Of a stretch of DNA of 64,000 nucleotides, positions 32,529 to 41,874 are shown piece after piece (the first letter of the stretch is position 1; every line of letters begins with the position of its first letter). The stretch is from Alloalcanivorax balearicus MACL04 (GTDB taxonomy: Bacteria; Pseudomonadota; Gammaproteobacteria; Pseudomonadales; Alcanivoracaceae). A program made the translations under genes and the position numbers. The notes under the pieces are model-generated. The model made no database searches and was not told the origin of the DNA. It saw only the letters and a list, made by a program, of their open reading frames with translations. The stretch is taken from contig NZ_ARXS01000001.1 in NCBI RefSeq assembly GCF_025532145.1, forward strand, positions 1-64,000. The letters are read 5' to 3'.

Positions 32529-35123
32529 TCAGGATAGCTGGACTCGCGGCAATAACAGGGTAAAACGGCTACCTTCTCCAGGCGCGCTGACCACCTTGAT
32601 ATCGCCACCATGGCGCTCCGTCACCACCTTGACGAAGCGCAGCCCCAGGCCGGCCCCGCGAGTACGGGCCCCGCCGCTGGTGCTGGCACGGCTGAAACGG
32701 TCGAACAGCTTATCCTGGAACGCCTCCGGAATGCCCACGCCGCGATCCCGCACCTCACAGGTCACCTGGCCACCCTGGGTAAACAGGCGCACATCCACCG
32801 AATTGCCTTCGTAGCTGTATTTGACCGCGTTGGTGAGCAGATTCACTATCAGCCGTTCCAGTAACTCGTTATTGCCCTTTACCCAGACCTCCTCGGTCTC
32901 GTCGTAGGCGAACCGCAGGGTGATATCCCGGGCCTGGGCCTGGATCTGCACCTGATCGATGGCGGATTCCACCACATCGAGCATGTCCAGTTCCATCATT
33001 TCCACCGAATCCACCCCCTCGACCCTGGCCAGTTGCAGGAATTGCTCGGCGATGTTCAGGTTACGTTCGGCGTAGTGCTCCACGTTATCCAGGAAGTCCG
33101 ACAACCGCTCGCCATCCGGGCCATGCCGCATCTTGCCCACCAGCGCCAGCACCGACACCATCGGCGAACGCAGATCATGGGACAGGAAATCCAGCATCTC
33201 GGTACGGGTGCGCATGGCCTGCTTGACGTCGGAAATGTCCTTGAGGCTGATGATCAGCATGCGCCCCGGCTGGTCGCCGGCGTGTACCAGAATCATGTCC
33301 AGATAAAGATCCATGCCACGGCGGTTGCGGCATTCTTTCTGCACCCGGCCGTCCGCCAACGCTTCCTGAAGCAGCGTGCGCCAACCGCGATCGCCGCTGA
33401 ACTCCAGTTCACGGCCAATATCCGCCAGCCCCAGGGTGTCCTGGGCCACGCCCTCAATACTGAGCAGATAGGACGCCTGCGGATTCATGAACACCGCACC
33501 ACCACAGGCGTCGGTGATCAGAACCCCTTCACTCATCTGCGCCAGACCGACCTGGAAGAAGCGGGTCAACGCCTGCTGGCGGTGCTCCTCCCGGCGCAAT
33601 CGCTCAATATGCTTCTCCAGCACCTCGTAGCGGGGCCCGATACCAGCCTGATGGGTTTCGGTACGCGCCAGCATGGCGCGAATCCAGTAATCATAGGTGT
33701 CCGCATCCACAGCCTGGCGCCAAACCACGGTCAGTTCATAACGCTTGCCGTCATGACGGAACGGATAACGACGGGACAACTGCCCCCGCCAGGCGGTGGC
33801 TTCCAGTTGCTCGCCGCCGGACACCGGAGCACCGGCCTGGGCCTGCAACCGCCAGGACCGCACTGGCAGCACCTGATCCAGCATGCGCAGCATCCGCGAC
33901 AGCGGCGCCGGCTCGGTGAGGCGGCGGTTCAGATCACTGTATTCCGCCAGGCGCTCCAGAGCGTTGCGCATATACGCCATGGAGTACTCCAGGCGCCGCC
34001 AGGTCCATAGCGGGTAAGCCACCACGGCGGCGATGGCCGCGGCCGCCGGCGGGAACCAGATCTGCCAGACCGCCAAAAGCGCGTAACAGATTCCCAGCGT
34101 GAACAGCAGAGAGCCCAGAATCAGCGGAATACTCCAGCGCGGCAGGAAGAACGGCAGCAGCAGCGGTGCCAGCAAGGCCAGCACCACACCAAGGGCTATG
34201 GCCCAGGGCCGACTCATGCCTGAAATCATGCGCTCATGGCGCAGACCATCGAAGATATTGGCGTTGATTTCGACCCCCGCCATCAGGTCCCCCTGACCGG
34301 CCATTGGCGTCGGCAGCATATCGCCCAGACCCGCGGCCGTGGCGCCGATGAACACGAACTGGTCCTTGATCAATTGGTCCGGAACCCGTCCCTCCAGCAC
34401 ATCCACCGCGGAGACGTGCGGATAGGTTCCCGCGCCGCCGGCGAACGGGATGAAACGGGGGTATTTGCGAACGTTGGCCAAGCCGACGAAATCGTCGTTT
34501 TCGCCAGCGGGGAAGCGGTCCTCGGGGATCAGCCCCTCGCCTTCCAGCATCGCCTGGGTAATGTGCGGCCACCAGGGTTGTCCGATCCCGGAGCGCAGAT
34601 AGACCGAACGGGCCACCCCGTCGCCATCCAGTTCCAGATCCACATGGCCGAGCCCCCGGGCGGCGCGGGCGAAGGGCCCCGCCGGCAACACCTCGATCAG
34701 TTGCCCGCCTGCGCGCAGTTGCTCCACGTGCACCGGCAGATAGACATTGCCATTTTCGGACAACGCCCTGACCAGCGCCTGGTCCGCCGCCGGACGAGAC
34801 CGATCCGGTTCCGACAGGATCAGATCCATCAGCACCCCACGGGCACCCTGTTTGGAGAGTTGATCAATCAGACGGGCATGGATGCTGCGATCCCAGGGCC
34901 AACGCCCCACTTCCCGCAGGCTGTACTCATCAATGCCGACAATAAGGATGTCGCCGGAGGGTTCCATCGGCAGCCGCGGCAGCAGGGTGTCGTAGACGTA
35001 ACGGTTGAGGAAAGACAAACCGCCACTGATGGACAGCAGGGTGCACAGGCTCGCCACCACCAACAGCACGGACATGTGCTCAACCAGATAACGGCGCTGG
35101 TGGCTATCGAACCCTCTACTCAT
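32529..35123 (-). CDS. CHASE2-domain sensor histidine kinase
   Basis: An 864-residue membrane kinase. Order: N-terminal helix (about 16-36), extracytoplasmic CHASE2 sensor (about 45-310), three helices (about 320-395), a coiled linker, a PAS-like domain (about 530-640), HisKA with phospho-acceptor His649 (FLSHDLRSP), and HATPase with N-box NLLTNAVKYS near 761, DRGVGIP near 795 and GAGLGLRF. It ends a module with the OmpR-type regulator and the FecR protein. The signal is unknown; CHASE2 domains are thought to sense the envelope or small ligands. Confidence 0.92.
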   Translation of the reverse strand: MSRGFDSHQRRYLVEHMSVLLVVASLCTLLSISGGLSFLNRYVYDTLLPRLPMEPSGDILIVGIDEYSLREVGRWPWDRSIHARLIDQLSKQGARGVLMDLILSEPDRSRPAADQALVRALSENGNVYLPVHVEQLRAGGQLIEVLPAGPFARAARGLGHVDLELDGDGVARSVYLRSGIGQPWWPHITQAMLEGEGLIPEDRFPAGENDDFVGLANVRKYPRFIPFAGGAGTYPHVSAVDVLEGRVPDQLIKDQFVFIGATAAGLGDMLPTPMAGQGDLMAGVEINANIFDGLRHERMISGMSRPWAIALGVVLALLAPLLLPFFLPRWSIPLILGSLLFTLGICYALLAVWQIWFPPAAAAIAAVVAYPLWTWRRLEYSMAYMRNALERLAEYSDLNRRLTEPAPLSRMLRMLDQVLPVRSWRLQAQAGAPVSGGEQLEATAWRGQLSRRYPFRHDGKRYELTVVWRQAVDADTYDYWIRAMLARTETHQAGIGPRYEVLEKHIERLRREEHRQQALTRFFQVGLAQMSEGVLITDACGGAVFMNPQASYLLSIEGVAQDTLGLADIGRELEFSGDRGWRTLLQEALADGRVQKECRNRRGMDLYLDMILVHAGDQPGRMLIISLKDISDVKQAMRTRTEMLDFLSHDLRSPMVSVLALVGKMRHGPDGERLSDFLDNVEHYAERNLNIAEQFLQLARVEGVDSVEMMELDMLDVVESAIDQVQIQAQARDITLRFAYDETEEVWVKGNNELLERLIVNLLTNAVKYSYEGNSVDVRLFTQGGQVTCEVRDRGVGIPEAFQDKLFDRFSRASTSGGARTRGAGLGLRFVKVVTERHGGDIKVVSAPGEGSRFTLLLPRVQLS

Positions 35124-35310
35124 GAACCCCGAACCTCTTCCCTTGGATACCGCCGGGCGCCTTTGTTATGGCATCAAACCGGAGTTCTCACTATCCCGAT
35201 CTATGCCCTTCATTTCCAATGTTTTTTTACGCCACGAAGGTGGCAAAAAGAAGAAGCGCATGACGAACGAAGGTGGCCGCCATGGACGGTGGCCACCGGG
35301 GCATGGAGGG

Positions 35311-36378
35311 TCAAAGCGCGAGCAGCAAGCCAGCGCCGCCAATGAACAGAAGGGCATCCCAGGGCCAGGCGCCTTTGGATACCGTGGCGTCCAGCAAACG
35401 CTCCTGCCCACGCAGTCCTCGCGCATCAATCGCCCTTACCAGTAGCTGATACTCGCCGGCCTGGGGTTTGGCTCGCCATTGCGGTTCGCTGATCTGCTCA
35501 CTCTGTCGCAGAACGCCATCGGCATCGAACAATTCCACTGAATAGGCTTCGGCGCCTTCCACCGGCGGCCATTCCGCGCGCAGGCTGCGACCGCCAGCCT
35601 TCAATGTCACCTCCGGAGCCGGCAGCAATTTGACCGGTTGGGCCGGCGCCTGGCCATCCCGCGCCAGAGTGCCATAGCCGGCGGGCACAGGCGTGGCACT
35701 GCGGGCGGCGGCGACTTCCACTTCGCCTTTCACCACCTCGCTGAGAGTGACGGCGTCATCGGTGACGCGAACGTGATACTCGGTACCGCGAACCGCGGTC
35801 ATCACACCGGGAGTGTAGACACGAAACACCCGGGCATCGGTATCGCGGGGCGTAACGGTGTTGCGGATGGCGCCCCGCTCCAGTTGCAGCTCCGTGGGCT
35901 CGTTGCCGACATCGACGAAACGCCGGTAATGATTCACCTTGAGCACGGTGTCGGGCTTCACCGCCACCTCGGAATTGTCGGCGAAACGCACCACCACGCT
36001 GCCGGCCTCGCCAGTCTCGATGGTGTCGCCGAAGGCGATCTCCGCGCCGTTTTCCACCGGCTCGGGGTCGTTATTGCCAACCAGCAGCCAGACCTGGCCA
36101 TTAACCCGTTCGGCACGGGCGGGCATCGGTTGTTCCTTGAGCCAGGCAAGCGGGATCAGAATGACCTTGCCCGGAGACATGCGATAGGGATCATCCACCG
36201 CGCTGTTCGCCGCCAGTTGGCGCCAGCAAAACACCGGGTCCTGAGCGAAGCGTTCACACAGATTCCACAGAGTGTCGCCAGGACGAACGGTGTATTGCCA
36301 GTGATCGGCATTGGCATCGGCTTGCGCCGTGGCGGCCATCAGGCACAGCACCACGGCGGTCAACCAGCGGGAAAGCAT
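35311..36378 (-). CDS. LysM-FecR domain envelope protein
   Basis: A 355-residue exported protein. The signal peptide ends near residue 20 (ATAQADA). A LysM peptidoglycan-binding domain follows (YTVRPGDTLWNLCERFAQDP, about 28-75). A FecR-type domain covers about 95-215 (TPGVMTAVRGTEYHVRV). A fibronectin-like segment and a C-terminal hydrophobic stretch (WDALLFIGGAGLLLAL) complete it. It starts six bases after the regulator gene, so they share a transcript. It probably modulates the CHASE2 kinase at the cell wall; this is inference from the conserved gene trio. Confidence 0.9.
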   Translation of the reverse strand: MLSRWLTAVVLCLMAATAQADANADHWQYTVRPGDTLWNLCERFAQDPVFCWRQLAANSAVDDPYRMSPGKVILIPLAWLKEQPMPARAERVNGQVWLLVGNNDPEPVENGAEIAFGDTIETGEAGSVVVRFADNSEVAVKPDTVLKVNHYRRFVDVGNEPTELQLERGAIRNTVTPRDTDARVFRVYTPGVMTAVRGTEYHVRVTDDAVTLSEVVKGEVEVAAARSATPVPAGYGTLARDGQAPAQPVKLLPAPEVTLKAGGRSLRAEWPPVEGAEAYSVELFDADGVLRQSEQISEPQWRAKPQAGEYQLLVRAIDARGLRGQERLLDATVSKGAWPWDALLFIGGAGLLLAL

Positions 36379-36384
36379 AGGCGT

Positions 36385-37074
36385 TTATTCTTCCATTGGT
36401 TCCAGCCGGTAACCGTGCTGATACACCGTCTTGATGCGATAGCCACGTTCGGGACGGATTTGCAGGCTGCGGCGGATGCGGCTGATATGGACGTCCACCG
36501 TACGGGACTCAATCGGCGTCATGATGCCCCACACCTTTTCCAACAGGTGCGCCCGGGACATCAATTTGCCCACGTTCTGGAACAGGTAACACGCCAGTTC
36601 GTAGTCCTTGTCGGTGAGTTTGACGGCTTCGTCGTCGAGAAAGATCTGTCGCCGGGCCCGGTCGATGGTCCAGGGTCCAACGTTGAGGGTTCCTTGATCG
36701 TCCATGTCGGCAACACCCGCTCGCCGCCCCAGGGCGGTGAGTCGGGCCAGCAGCTCCGCTTGTTTAACTGGCTTAACCATATAGTCGTCGGCTCCCTGGG
36801 TCAGCGCGCCCACGATGGAAGACTCGTCATCGCGTTGAGTGGCGAACAGGACAGGCGTGCGATTGCCACTGGCACGCACTTCCTCGAGAACGGCGTAACC
36901 ACTCATATCAGGCACTTCCCAATCGAGTACCAGGAGGTCGAAGGTGTCCCGTCGCAGCAAGCTCATGAACTCGCGGCCGCTGGACAGGTGCATACACGTG
37001 TGGCCTGCTTCGCGCAGCCAGTGTGTCACCAGCTCGGCCTGGGCCTGGTCGTCTTCTAGGTAGGCGATACGCAC
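36385..37074 (-). CDS. OmpR-type response regulator
   Basis: A 229-residue regulator. The receiver domain has the acid pair at residues 8-9, phospho-acceptor Asp51 (LVLDWEVPD) and Lys near 103 (MVKPVK). The winged-helix DNA-binding domain occupies about 130-225 (ESRTVDVHISRIRRSLQ). It is first in the module and partner of the CHASE2 kinase. Its targets may include the cytochrome gene downstream; that is speculation. Confidence 0.92.
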   Translation of the reverse strand: MRIAYLEDDQAQAELVTHWLREAGHTCMHLSSGREFMSLLRRDTFDLLVLDWEVPDMSGYAVLEEVRASGNRTPVLFATQRDDESSIVGALTQGADDYMVKPVKQAELLARLTALGRRAGVADMDDQGTLNVGPWTIDRARRQIFLDDEAVKLTDKDYELACYLFQNVGKLMSRAHLLEKVWGIMTPIESRTVDVHISRIRRSLQIRPERGYRIKTVYQHGYRLEPMEE

Positions 37075-37398
37075 CGTTTTTTCTCCATCCTAATGTCGCA
37101 AGAGGTTACCGAATCCACTCCGGTATCGCGGGAAAAGATTGTAAAATGCCGACCCGCCGAGCCTCGCTGAAACCCAGGAAAAACGTGCTGTTCACGCCTC
37201 TCCCCCCGGGCATAGCCGATGTCCGCATCACCCCCTGACGCGGAACCCTGAAGGGACGGGATCGCGGCCCCGTCCACAAGCCGGATGATTATACGCGCCT
37301 TGTCGTTCATTCCCAATCGTGGACTCACCGACGCTGAACCGCTATCATGCGCGTCCGCGCCCCCAGGGTGCCATCGAAAGTGCCATGAAAATCGTTTT
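37075..37398. other. Intergenic region upstream of regulator and tRNA
   Basis: 324 bases with no credible gene. It should contain the promoter of the response-regulator module on the minus strand (not resolved) and that of the tRNA on the plus strand (37320-37348). Confidence 0.6.
37320..37348 (+). promoter_or_regulatory. Promoter-like element of tRNA-Arg
   Basis: TGGACT, 17 bases, TATCAT (4/6 and 5/6 matches to sigma-70). The bases right after the -10 are GC-rich (GCGCGTCCGCGC), the form of a stringent-control discriminator. Confidence 0.55.
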
Positions 37399-37475
<77 letters not shown>

Positions 37476-37478
37476 TAT

Positions 37479-37517
37479 AAAACACAAAAGCCCGCCTTGC
37501 GCGGGCTTTTGTGTTTT
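37479..37517 (+). terminator. Intrinsic terminator of tRNA-Arg
   Basis: A perfect 17-base-pair stem (37479-37495 with 37501-37517) with loop CTTGC. The stem core is GCCCGC/GCGGGC and the outer part ends in TTTTGTGTTTT. Confidence 0.92.
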
Positions 37518-37737
37518 ATCGGGTCTGCTCGAAGGCTCTGATTCGAACCCCCGTTCGACACTCGACAGCCTCACCGTCGAGTGGACGCCCAACAGGCGCC
37601 CGAAGGGGACGCTCCAGCGGAGCGTATCAATCCTCTCGGGCCAGCCTATCCAGTACGCGTGATCCCTTCGGTTTATCGGGTCTGCTCGAGGGCCATTCGC
37701 TGCCAAGACAGCTTCCCACAGACCGAACTACGAAGCC

Positions 37738-37811
37738 GCTGTAGGAGCTAGCCTTGCTGGCGAAAGAGCACAAGGCCAAACAGATTCGCCAGCAGGGCTA
37801 GCTCCTACAGC
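37738..37811. repeat. REP-like palindrome
   Basis: 27-base arms (37738-37764 and 37785-37811) pair with one mismatch. The arm reads GCTGTAGGAGCTAGCC..., a variant of the GTAGGAGCTTGCC type. Confidence 0.9.
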
Positions 37812-37841
37812 GACCTTGTAGCAACCTCCAAACGGAGCGTA

Positions 37842-38684
37842 TCACTCCTCCCCCAGCAACCGCAGCGGGTGCTTGCCATCCACCATGCCCATGAACGGCG
37901 GCATGATGGAATAGCCGATCAGCGACCGAAGCTCCGGCGACAACTCACGCACCACCTCCCTGGACAGCTCCAGCAGGAAGTTCTCCTGTTGCCGCAAATA
38001 GGCCTCGCAATACTGGCAGGTCACCGCCAGACGGGGTTTGTCGGATCGGTTCTCTCCACCGCCGTGCCAGGTGGTCCCCAGGAAAAACAGCACCGAGCCA
38101 GCCGGCATGACCGCGGGTATCGCTTCTTCCCACCGCCCCCTGCGGTCCTGTCCCCAGGCATGGCTGCCCGGGATCACCACGGTGGCGCCATTATCCTCGG
38201 TGAAGTCGTCGATCGCCCAGATCGTCGCCGCGCCCAACGGCGGCCGTGGCCGCGGCACTTTGTAGAAACTGTCATCCGCATGCAGAAGCTGCGGCGCCTC
38301 CCCGGGCAGAATGTTGATGATCTGGGCCTGACTGATGAGGTAGTTGGGCAGGAACAGCTTGTCCATCAAACCCAGGATACGCGGGTGATCCGCCAGATGA
38401 TCCAGAACCCGGGTCTTGGAGAAAACGTCATAGACCCGTTGTGTAAGGGCCCCTTCGAAGGTATTCCTGCCGGTCTTGTCCAATAACGGGGTTATCCGCG
38501 AACGGATATCGCTTAATGTGTCCCGGTCCAGCACGCCCTCGATGATGACATAGCCATCACGCATCAGGGTGTCGAAGTCCCGATCGATCTCCGGCGAGCT
38601 GCGCTCGGCGGATGGCCGCAAGGCCTTGTGGCGAGCGGCCAGATCGCTGTCCAGCACGCTCAGATTGGCGATCTTGCGTGGCAT
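37842..38684 (-). CDS. Phytanoyl-CoA dioxygenase (PhyH) family protein
   Basis: A 280-residue Fe(II)/2-oxoglutarate-dependent oxygenase. The iron ligands are His135 and Asp137 (LLHADDS) and His207 (TTWHGGGENRS), and Arg218 may hold 2-oxoglutarate. Human PhyH hydroxylates phytanoyl-CoA at carbon 2; bacterial members act on diverse substrates, so the exact one is open. GGGAGGTGCTC precedes the ATG at 38684; a frame open to 38738 enters the operator region. It is divergent from a TetR gene with two matching operators between. Confidence 0.88.
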   Translation of the reverse strand: MPRKIANLSVLDSDLAARHKALRPSAERSSPEIDRDFDTLMRDGYVIIEGVLDRDTLSDIRSRITPLLDKTGRNTFEGALTQRVYDVFSKTRVLDHLADHPRILGLMDKLFLPNYLISQAQIINILPGEAPQLLHADDSFYKVPRPRPPLGAATIWAIDDFTEDNGATVVIPGSHAWGQDRRGRWEEAIPAVMPAGSVLFFLGTTWHGGGENRSDKPRLAVTCQYCEAYLRQQENFLLELSREVVRELSPELRSLIGYSIMPPFMGMVDGKHPLRLLGEE

Positions 38685-38728
38685 GAGCACCTCCCTTTTG
38701 TCATTGTGATGGGTCTTTCGGCATTGAT

Positions 38729-38743
38729 TTGAATTCAATTCAA
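38729..38743. promoter_or_regulatory. TetR operator, copy A
   Basis: TTGAAT-TCA-ATTCAA, a perfect inverted repeat with 3-base centre, 44 bases upstream of the PhyH-family gene. Confidence 0.72.
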
Positions 38744-38773
38744 TGCCGATTCAGGGCAGCCGTCAACCGGAAA

Positions 38774-38788
38774 TTGAATTGGATTCAA
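38774..38788. promoter_or_regulatory. TetR operator, copy B
   Basis: TTGAAT-TGG-ATTCAA, same arms as 38729-38743. The centres are 45 bases apart, about four helical turns. Confidence 0.72.
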
Positions 38789-38897
38789 TACCACCTCATC
38801 CCTACAACCCTGATTGATCTTTACCCCTGAATCCCATTGAATGCCCTGGTCAGGCGCCAGTAACCGCCGCCGGCAGCAGAATTGGGAGAAGGGACAG

Positions 38898-39485
38898 GTG
38901 GCAGAGAAAAAGACCTCACCGGATCGGCTGATCGCCGCGGCAACCCGGGCCTTGCAAAAAGGGGACGGGGATTTCGAAATGAGCACCATTGCCCGCACCG
39001 CCGGCGTCTCGGTGGGGCTGGCCTATCATTATTTCGGCTCCAAGGCCGGATTGATCGCCGCCGTCGTCGAACACTTCTACGAAGCCCTCGACAACGAGGT
39101 CATGATGGCCCGCTTGCCGGTTTCCGACTGGCTCGACCGGGAACGGTTGCGCATCCAGTACAGCGTGGCGTTCCATTATCGTCATCCGCTGGCCGCCATT
39201 ATCCTGCAACGTCTGCGCCGCGAACCGTCGGTGATGGCGATCGAGCAACAACGGCTCGAACGGCAAATCGAAGCCGGTGTCGGCAACATGCTTCAGGGAC
39301 AAAAACAAGGGAGCGTCTCAGCGGACCTGGATCCCGCCGCCGCCGCCACCTTTACTCTGGCGGGCTCGCGGGCGCTGATTGCCCGGGCGCTGGCCTTACC
39401 GCCCGGCCAGCGCCCCACGGAGCAGGCCCTGAGCGAACAGATTTGGAATCTGATCCGCCAGGCAACCCGCAGCGAGGGCTCATAG
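38898..39485 (+). CDS. TetR/AcrR-family transcriptional regulator
   Basis: A 195-residue regulator with helix-turn-helix FEMSTIARTAGVSVGLAYHYF at about residues 26-46. The GTG at 38898 is preceded by AAGGGACAG; an upstream ATG at 38841 has no ribosome site. It is divergent from the PhyH-family gene and ends seven bases before the convergent acyl-CoA dehydrogenase gene. The twin palindromes upstream suggest it controls itself and PhyH, and perhaps other parts of the catabolic cluster. Confidence 0.88.
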   Translation: MAEKKTSPDRLIAAATRALQKGDGDFEMSTIARTAGVSVGLAYHYFGSKAGLIAAVVEHFYEALDNEVMMARLPVSDWLDRERLRIQYSVAFHYRHPLAAIILQRLRREPSVMAIEQQRLERQIEAGVGNMLQGQKQGSVSADLDPAAAATFTLAGSRALIARALALPPGQRPTEQALSEQIWNLIRQATRSEGS

Positions 39486-39492
39486 CCGCGAT

Positions 39493-40611
39493 TTACAGCG
39501 CCGCCCAGGCCCGCTTGAGGTGATAGTTTTCATCGCCAAACAGCAGCCCGAGCGCGGTCAACCGCTTGAAATAGTGGCCAACATCCAGCTCGTCGGTCAT
39601 GCCGATCCCACCGTGCAGCTGCACCGCCTGCTGCCCCACGTAACGACCGGACTGGCATAACTGCGCTTTCAGTAGCGCACTGTCCCGGGCGTGCGACGGG
39701 GCCTGCTCCCAGCGGCCCGCGACGGCATCCAGAAGATGCTCCAGATTCTTCATGGCGATGTACATATCGACCATACGGTGTTGCAGCACCTGGAAAGAGG
39801 CGATCGGCACGCCGAACTGCCGGCGCGTCCGGGTATAGTCCAGGGTACGGCGCAACAGCGCCTGCATCCCCCCCACCGCTTCGGCCGCCATCATCATGAT
39901 CCCCTGCTCCAGCACCTGACGCAGCACTTCAGCGCCACGCCCATTCCGGGTCAAACGCCGGGTTTCATCGACGTCCACGGCCGCCAGGGTCAGACGGGCG
40001 CCGCGATGCCCATCCATGGTGGGAAAGCCGGTCACCTGAAGCTCATCGGCATGGACCAGAAACAGCTCCACCGCCGGCCCGGCGTCGTCTTCGAAGGCTT
40101 GCGCCGACACCACGAAATGGGAGGCCAGATCACCGCCGATCACCGCCACCTTTTCGCCTTCCAGACGCCAGCCACCATCGATACGGCGGGCACTGGTAGC
40201 CAGATGCTCAGAATTGCCACGGCTGATACTTTCCTCCCAGGCCAGCACCGGCATGGCTTTGCCGGCGACCAGTTCGGGCAGCAGGCTATCGGCGACATCG
40301 TGATTATCCGCCTGAGCAATGGCCTGACCTCCCAGCCCCACCACGCTCAGATAAGGCTCCACCACCAGCGCGCCGCCGAAGCGCCGCATCAGGCCGAGCG
40401 TATCGGTGATATCCCCGCCGAGACCGCCATGGCGCTCGGCGAAGGGCAGGCCGAGCCAGCCCAGTTCGGCGAACTGTTGCCAGTGCTCCCGGTTGTATCC
40501 CGGTTCCTGTTCCACCCAGGTGCGGCGCTGGTGAAAGTCGTAATGGGCACTGAGAAATTTATCAACGCTGTCTTCCAGCATGACGCGGGTTTCGTCGTTA
40601 AGAAAAGCCAT
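39493..40611 (-). CDS. Acyl-CoA dehydrogenase, small-subunit type
   Basis: A 372-residue flavoprotein of the acyl-CoA dehydrogenase fold. The C-terminal region has QFGVPIASFQVLQHRMVDMY and the QLHGGIGMTDELDVGHYF stretch. The usual C-terminal catalytic Glu segment is absent, as in small subunits of heteromeric enzymes such as PimD. GAGGGG precedes the ATG at 40611. The larger partner is encoded ten bases upstream, so the two probably form one complex that oxidises a CoA thioester at C2-C3. Confidence 0.86.
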   Translation of the reverse strand: MAFLNDETRVMLEDSVDKFLSAHYDFHQRRTWVEQEPGYNREHWQQFAELGWLGLPFAERHGGLGGDITDTLGLMRRFGGALVVEPYLSVVGLGGQAIAQADNHDVADSLLPELVAGKAMPVLAWEESISRGNSEHLATSARRIDGGWRLEGEKVAVIGGDLASHFVVSAQAFEDDAGPAVELFLVHADELQVTGFPTMDGHRGARLTLAAVDVDETRRLTRNGRGAEVLRQVLEQGIMMMAAEAVGGMQALLRRTLDYTRTRRQFGVPIASFQVLQHRMVDMYIAMKNLEHLLDAVAGRWEQAPSHARDSALLKAQLCQSGRYVGQQAVQLHGGIGMTDELDVGHYFKRLTALGLLFGDENYHLKRAWAAL

Positions 40612-40621
40612 GGTGCGCCCC

Positions 40622-41827
40622 TCAGCCCAACAACATCTTGGCAATGATGTTGCGTTGAATTTCGTTACTGCCGCCAAAGATAGTGGCGGCCCGGTTGTTG
40701 AGATATTTGGGCATCACGGTGAGTGCCTGTTCCGGCCCTTCAGGCGCCGCCCCGGCGCCGACAGTCAGTGCCGCCAATTGCAAAGTCAGTGTTGGGCTTC
40801 CTTCCACTTCCACCGCCAGTTCGGTAATGCGCTGCAGCGTTTCCATGGCGGTGATCTTGATCATCGAGCTCATTGGCCCCGACTCAGGCGAGCCTTTTTC
40901 CATCGCGGCGAAGCGGCTCTCGGTGGCATCAAGAGCAGCGACTTCCAGATAAAGGCGGGTAAAACGCTGCTGAAATACCGGGTCGTCACACAGAATACCG
41001 CCAAAGCCGTCGCCGAGTTCGGCGGCCCGCTCCCGGATCCGATTCAATTCCATGCCAAAGGTGGCGGCAAAAGACGCGCTGCCACCTCGTTCGTGCTCAA
41101 GCAGATATTTGGCCACCGTCCAGCCCTGGTTCTCCTCTCCCAGACAGCAATCCAGCGGCACCTCGACGTTATCGAAGAACACGTCGCACTGTTCGGGAAA
41201 ACCGTCCAGACCAATGATCGGCCGAATGTCCAGGCCCGGACGATCGAGACGGTCAATCAGGAAGAAACTGATGCCCTGCTGTGGCTTCCCTTCATTGCTG
41301 GTGCGCACCAACAGAAACATGCGATTGGCATGGTGGGCGTAGGTGGTCCAGGTCTTGCTGCCGTTGATGACATAGTGGTCGCCACGGTGCTCTGCACGAC
41401 AAGCAAGCGAGGCCAGATCGGAGCCGGCATTGGGCTCGGAATAACCCTGGGCCCAGAAGTCCTCACCGGAGGCGATGCCCGGCAGAAAACGGCTTTTCTG
41501 TTCATCGGTGCCGAACTTCATGATCGCCGGGCCGACCATGCCCAGACCTTGAGGCAACAGCCGCGGCACACCGGCGATCCGGCATTCCTCCTCGAAGATA
41601 CGCTTCTGTTCGCGGCTCCATCCGGGCCCGCCGTACTGCTCTGGCCAGGACGCCGCTGACCAGCCGCGCGCGTGCAGTTTGCGATGCCAGCGCATGCACT
41701 GTTCGAACGGCGGAAAGAAACTGGTCATCTTGCGTCCGGCTTCCCGAATCGATTCATCCGCCTCCTGTTCTATGAAGGCACGAACCTCCCGACGAAAGGC
41801 CTGAAGATCCACTGACTTGGTTTCCAT
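40622..41827 (-). CDS. Acyl-CoA dehydrogenase, large-subunit type
   Basis: A 401-residue acyl-CoA dehydrogenase with the flavin-contact segment YSEPNAGSDLASL, the beta-domain GSKTWTTYAHHANRM and the C-terminal IFGGSNEIQRNII. The motif has Gly where medium-chain enzymes have the catalytic Glu (YEG), so the base must lie elsewhere, as in long-chain/isovaleryl types. Paired with the gene at 39493 it resembles PimC/PimD and actinobacterial alpha2beta2 enzymes for bulky acyl-CoAs. CGGAGCAAACC precedes the ATG. Confidence 0.88.
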   Translation of the reverse strand: METKSVDLQAFRREVRAFIEQEADESIREAGRKMTSFFPPFEQCMRWHRKLHARGWSAASWPEQYGGPGWSREQKRIFEEECRIAGVPRLLPQGLGMVGPAIMKFGTDEQKSRFLPGIASGEDFWAQGYSEPNAGSDLASLACRAEHRGDHYVINGSKTWTTYAHHANRMFLLVRTSNEGKPQQGISFFLIDRLDRPGLDIRPIIGLDGFPEQCDVFFDNVEVPLDCCLGEENQGWTVAKYLLEHERGGSASFAATFGMELNRIRERAAELGDGFGGILCDDPVFQQRFTRLYLEVAALDATESRFAAMEKGSPESGPMSSMIKITAMETLQRITELAVEVEGSPTLTLQLAALTVGAGAAPEGPEQALTVMPKYLNNRAATIFGGSNEIQRNIIAKMLLG

Positions 41828-41874
41828 GGTTTGCTCCGGCAAGGGGCGCCACCCGCGGGCGCGCCCCGGCTTGA

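Larger units (their letters stand above)
37476..37841. other. Intergenic region after tRNA-Arg
   Basis: 366 bases without a gene. It holds the tRNA terminator, two pairs of short direct repeats (TTATCGGGTCTGCTCGA at 37517-37533 and 37674-37690; CGGAGCGTATCA at 37618 and 37833), a copy of the tRNA 3' segment AATCCTCTCGGGC at 37629-37641 and a REP-like palindrome. Confidence 0.6.
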
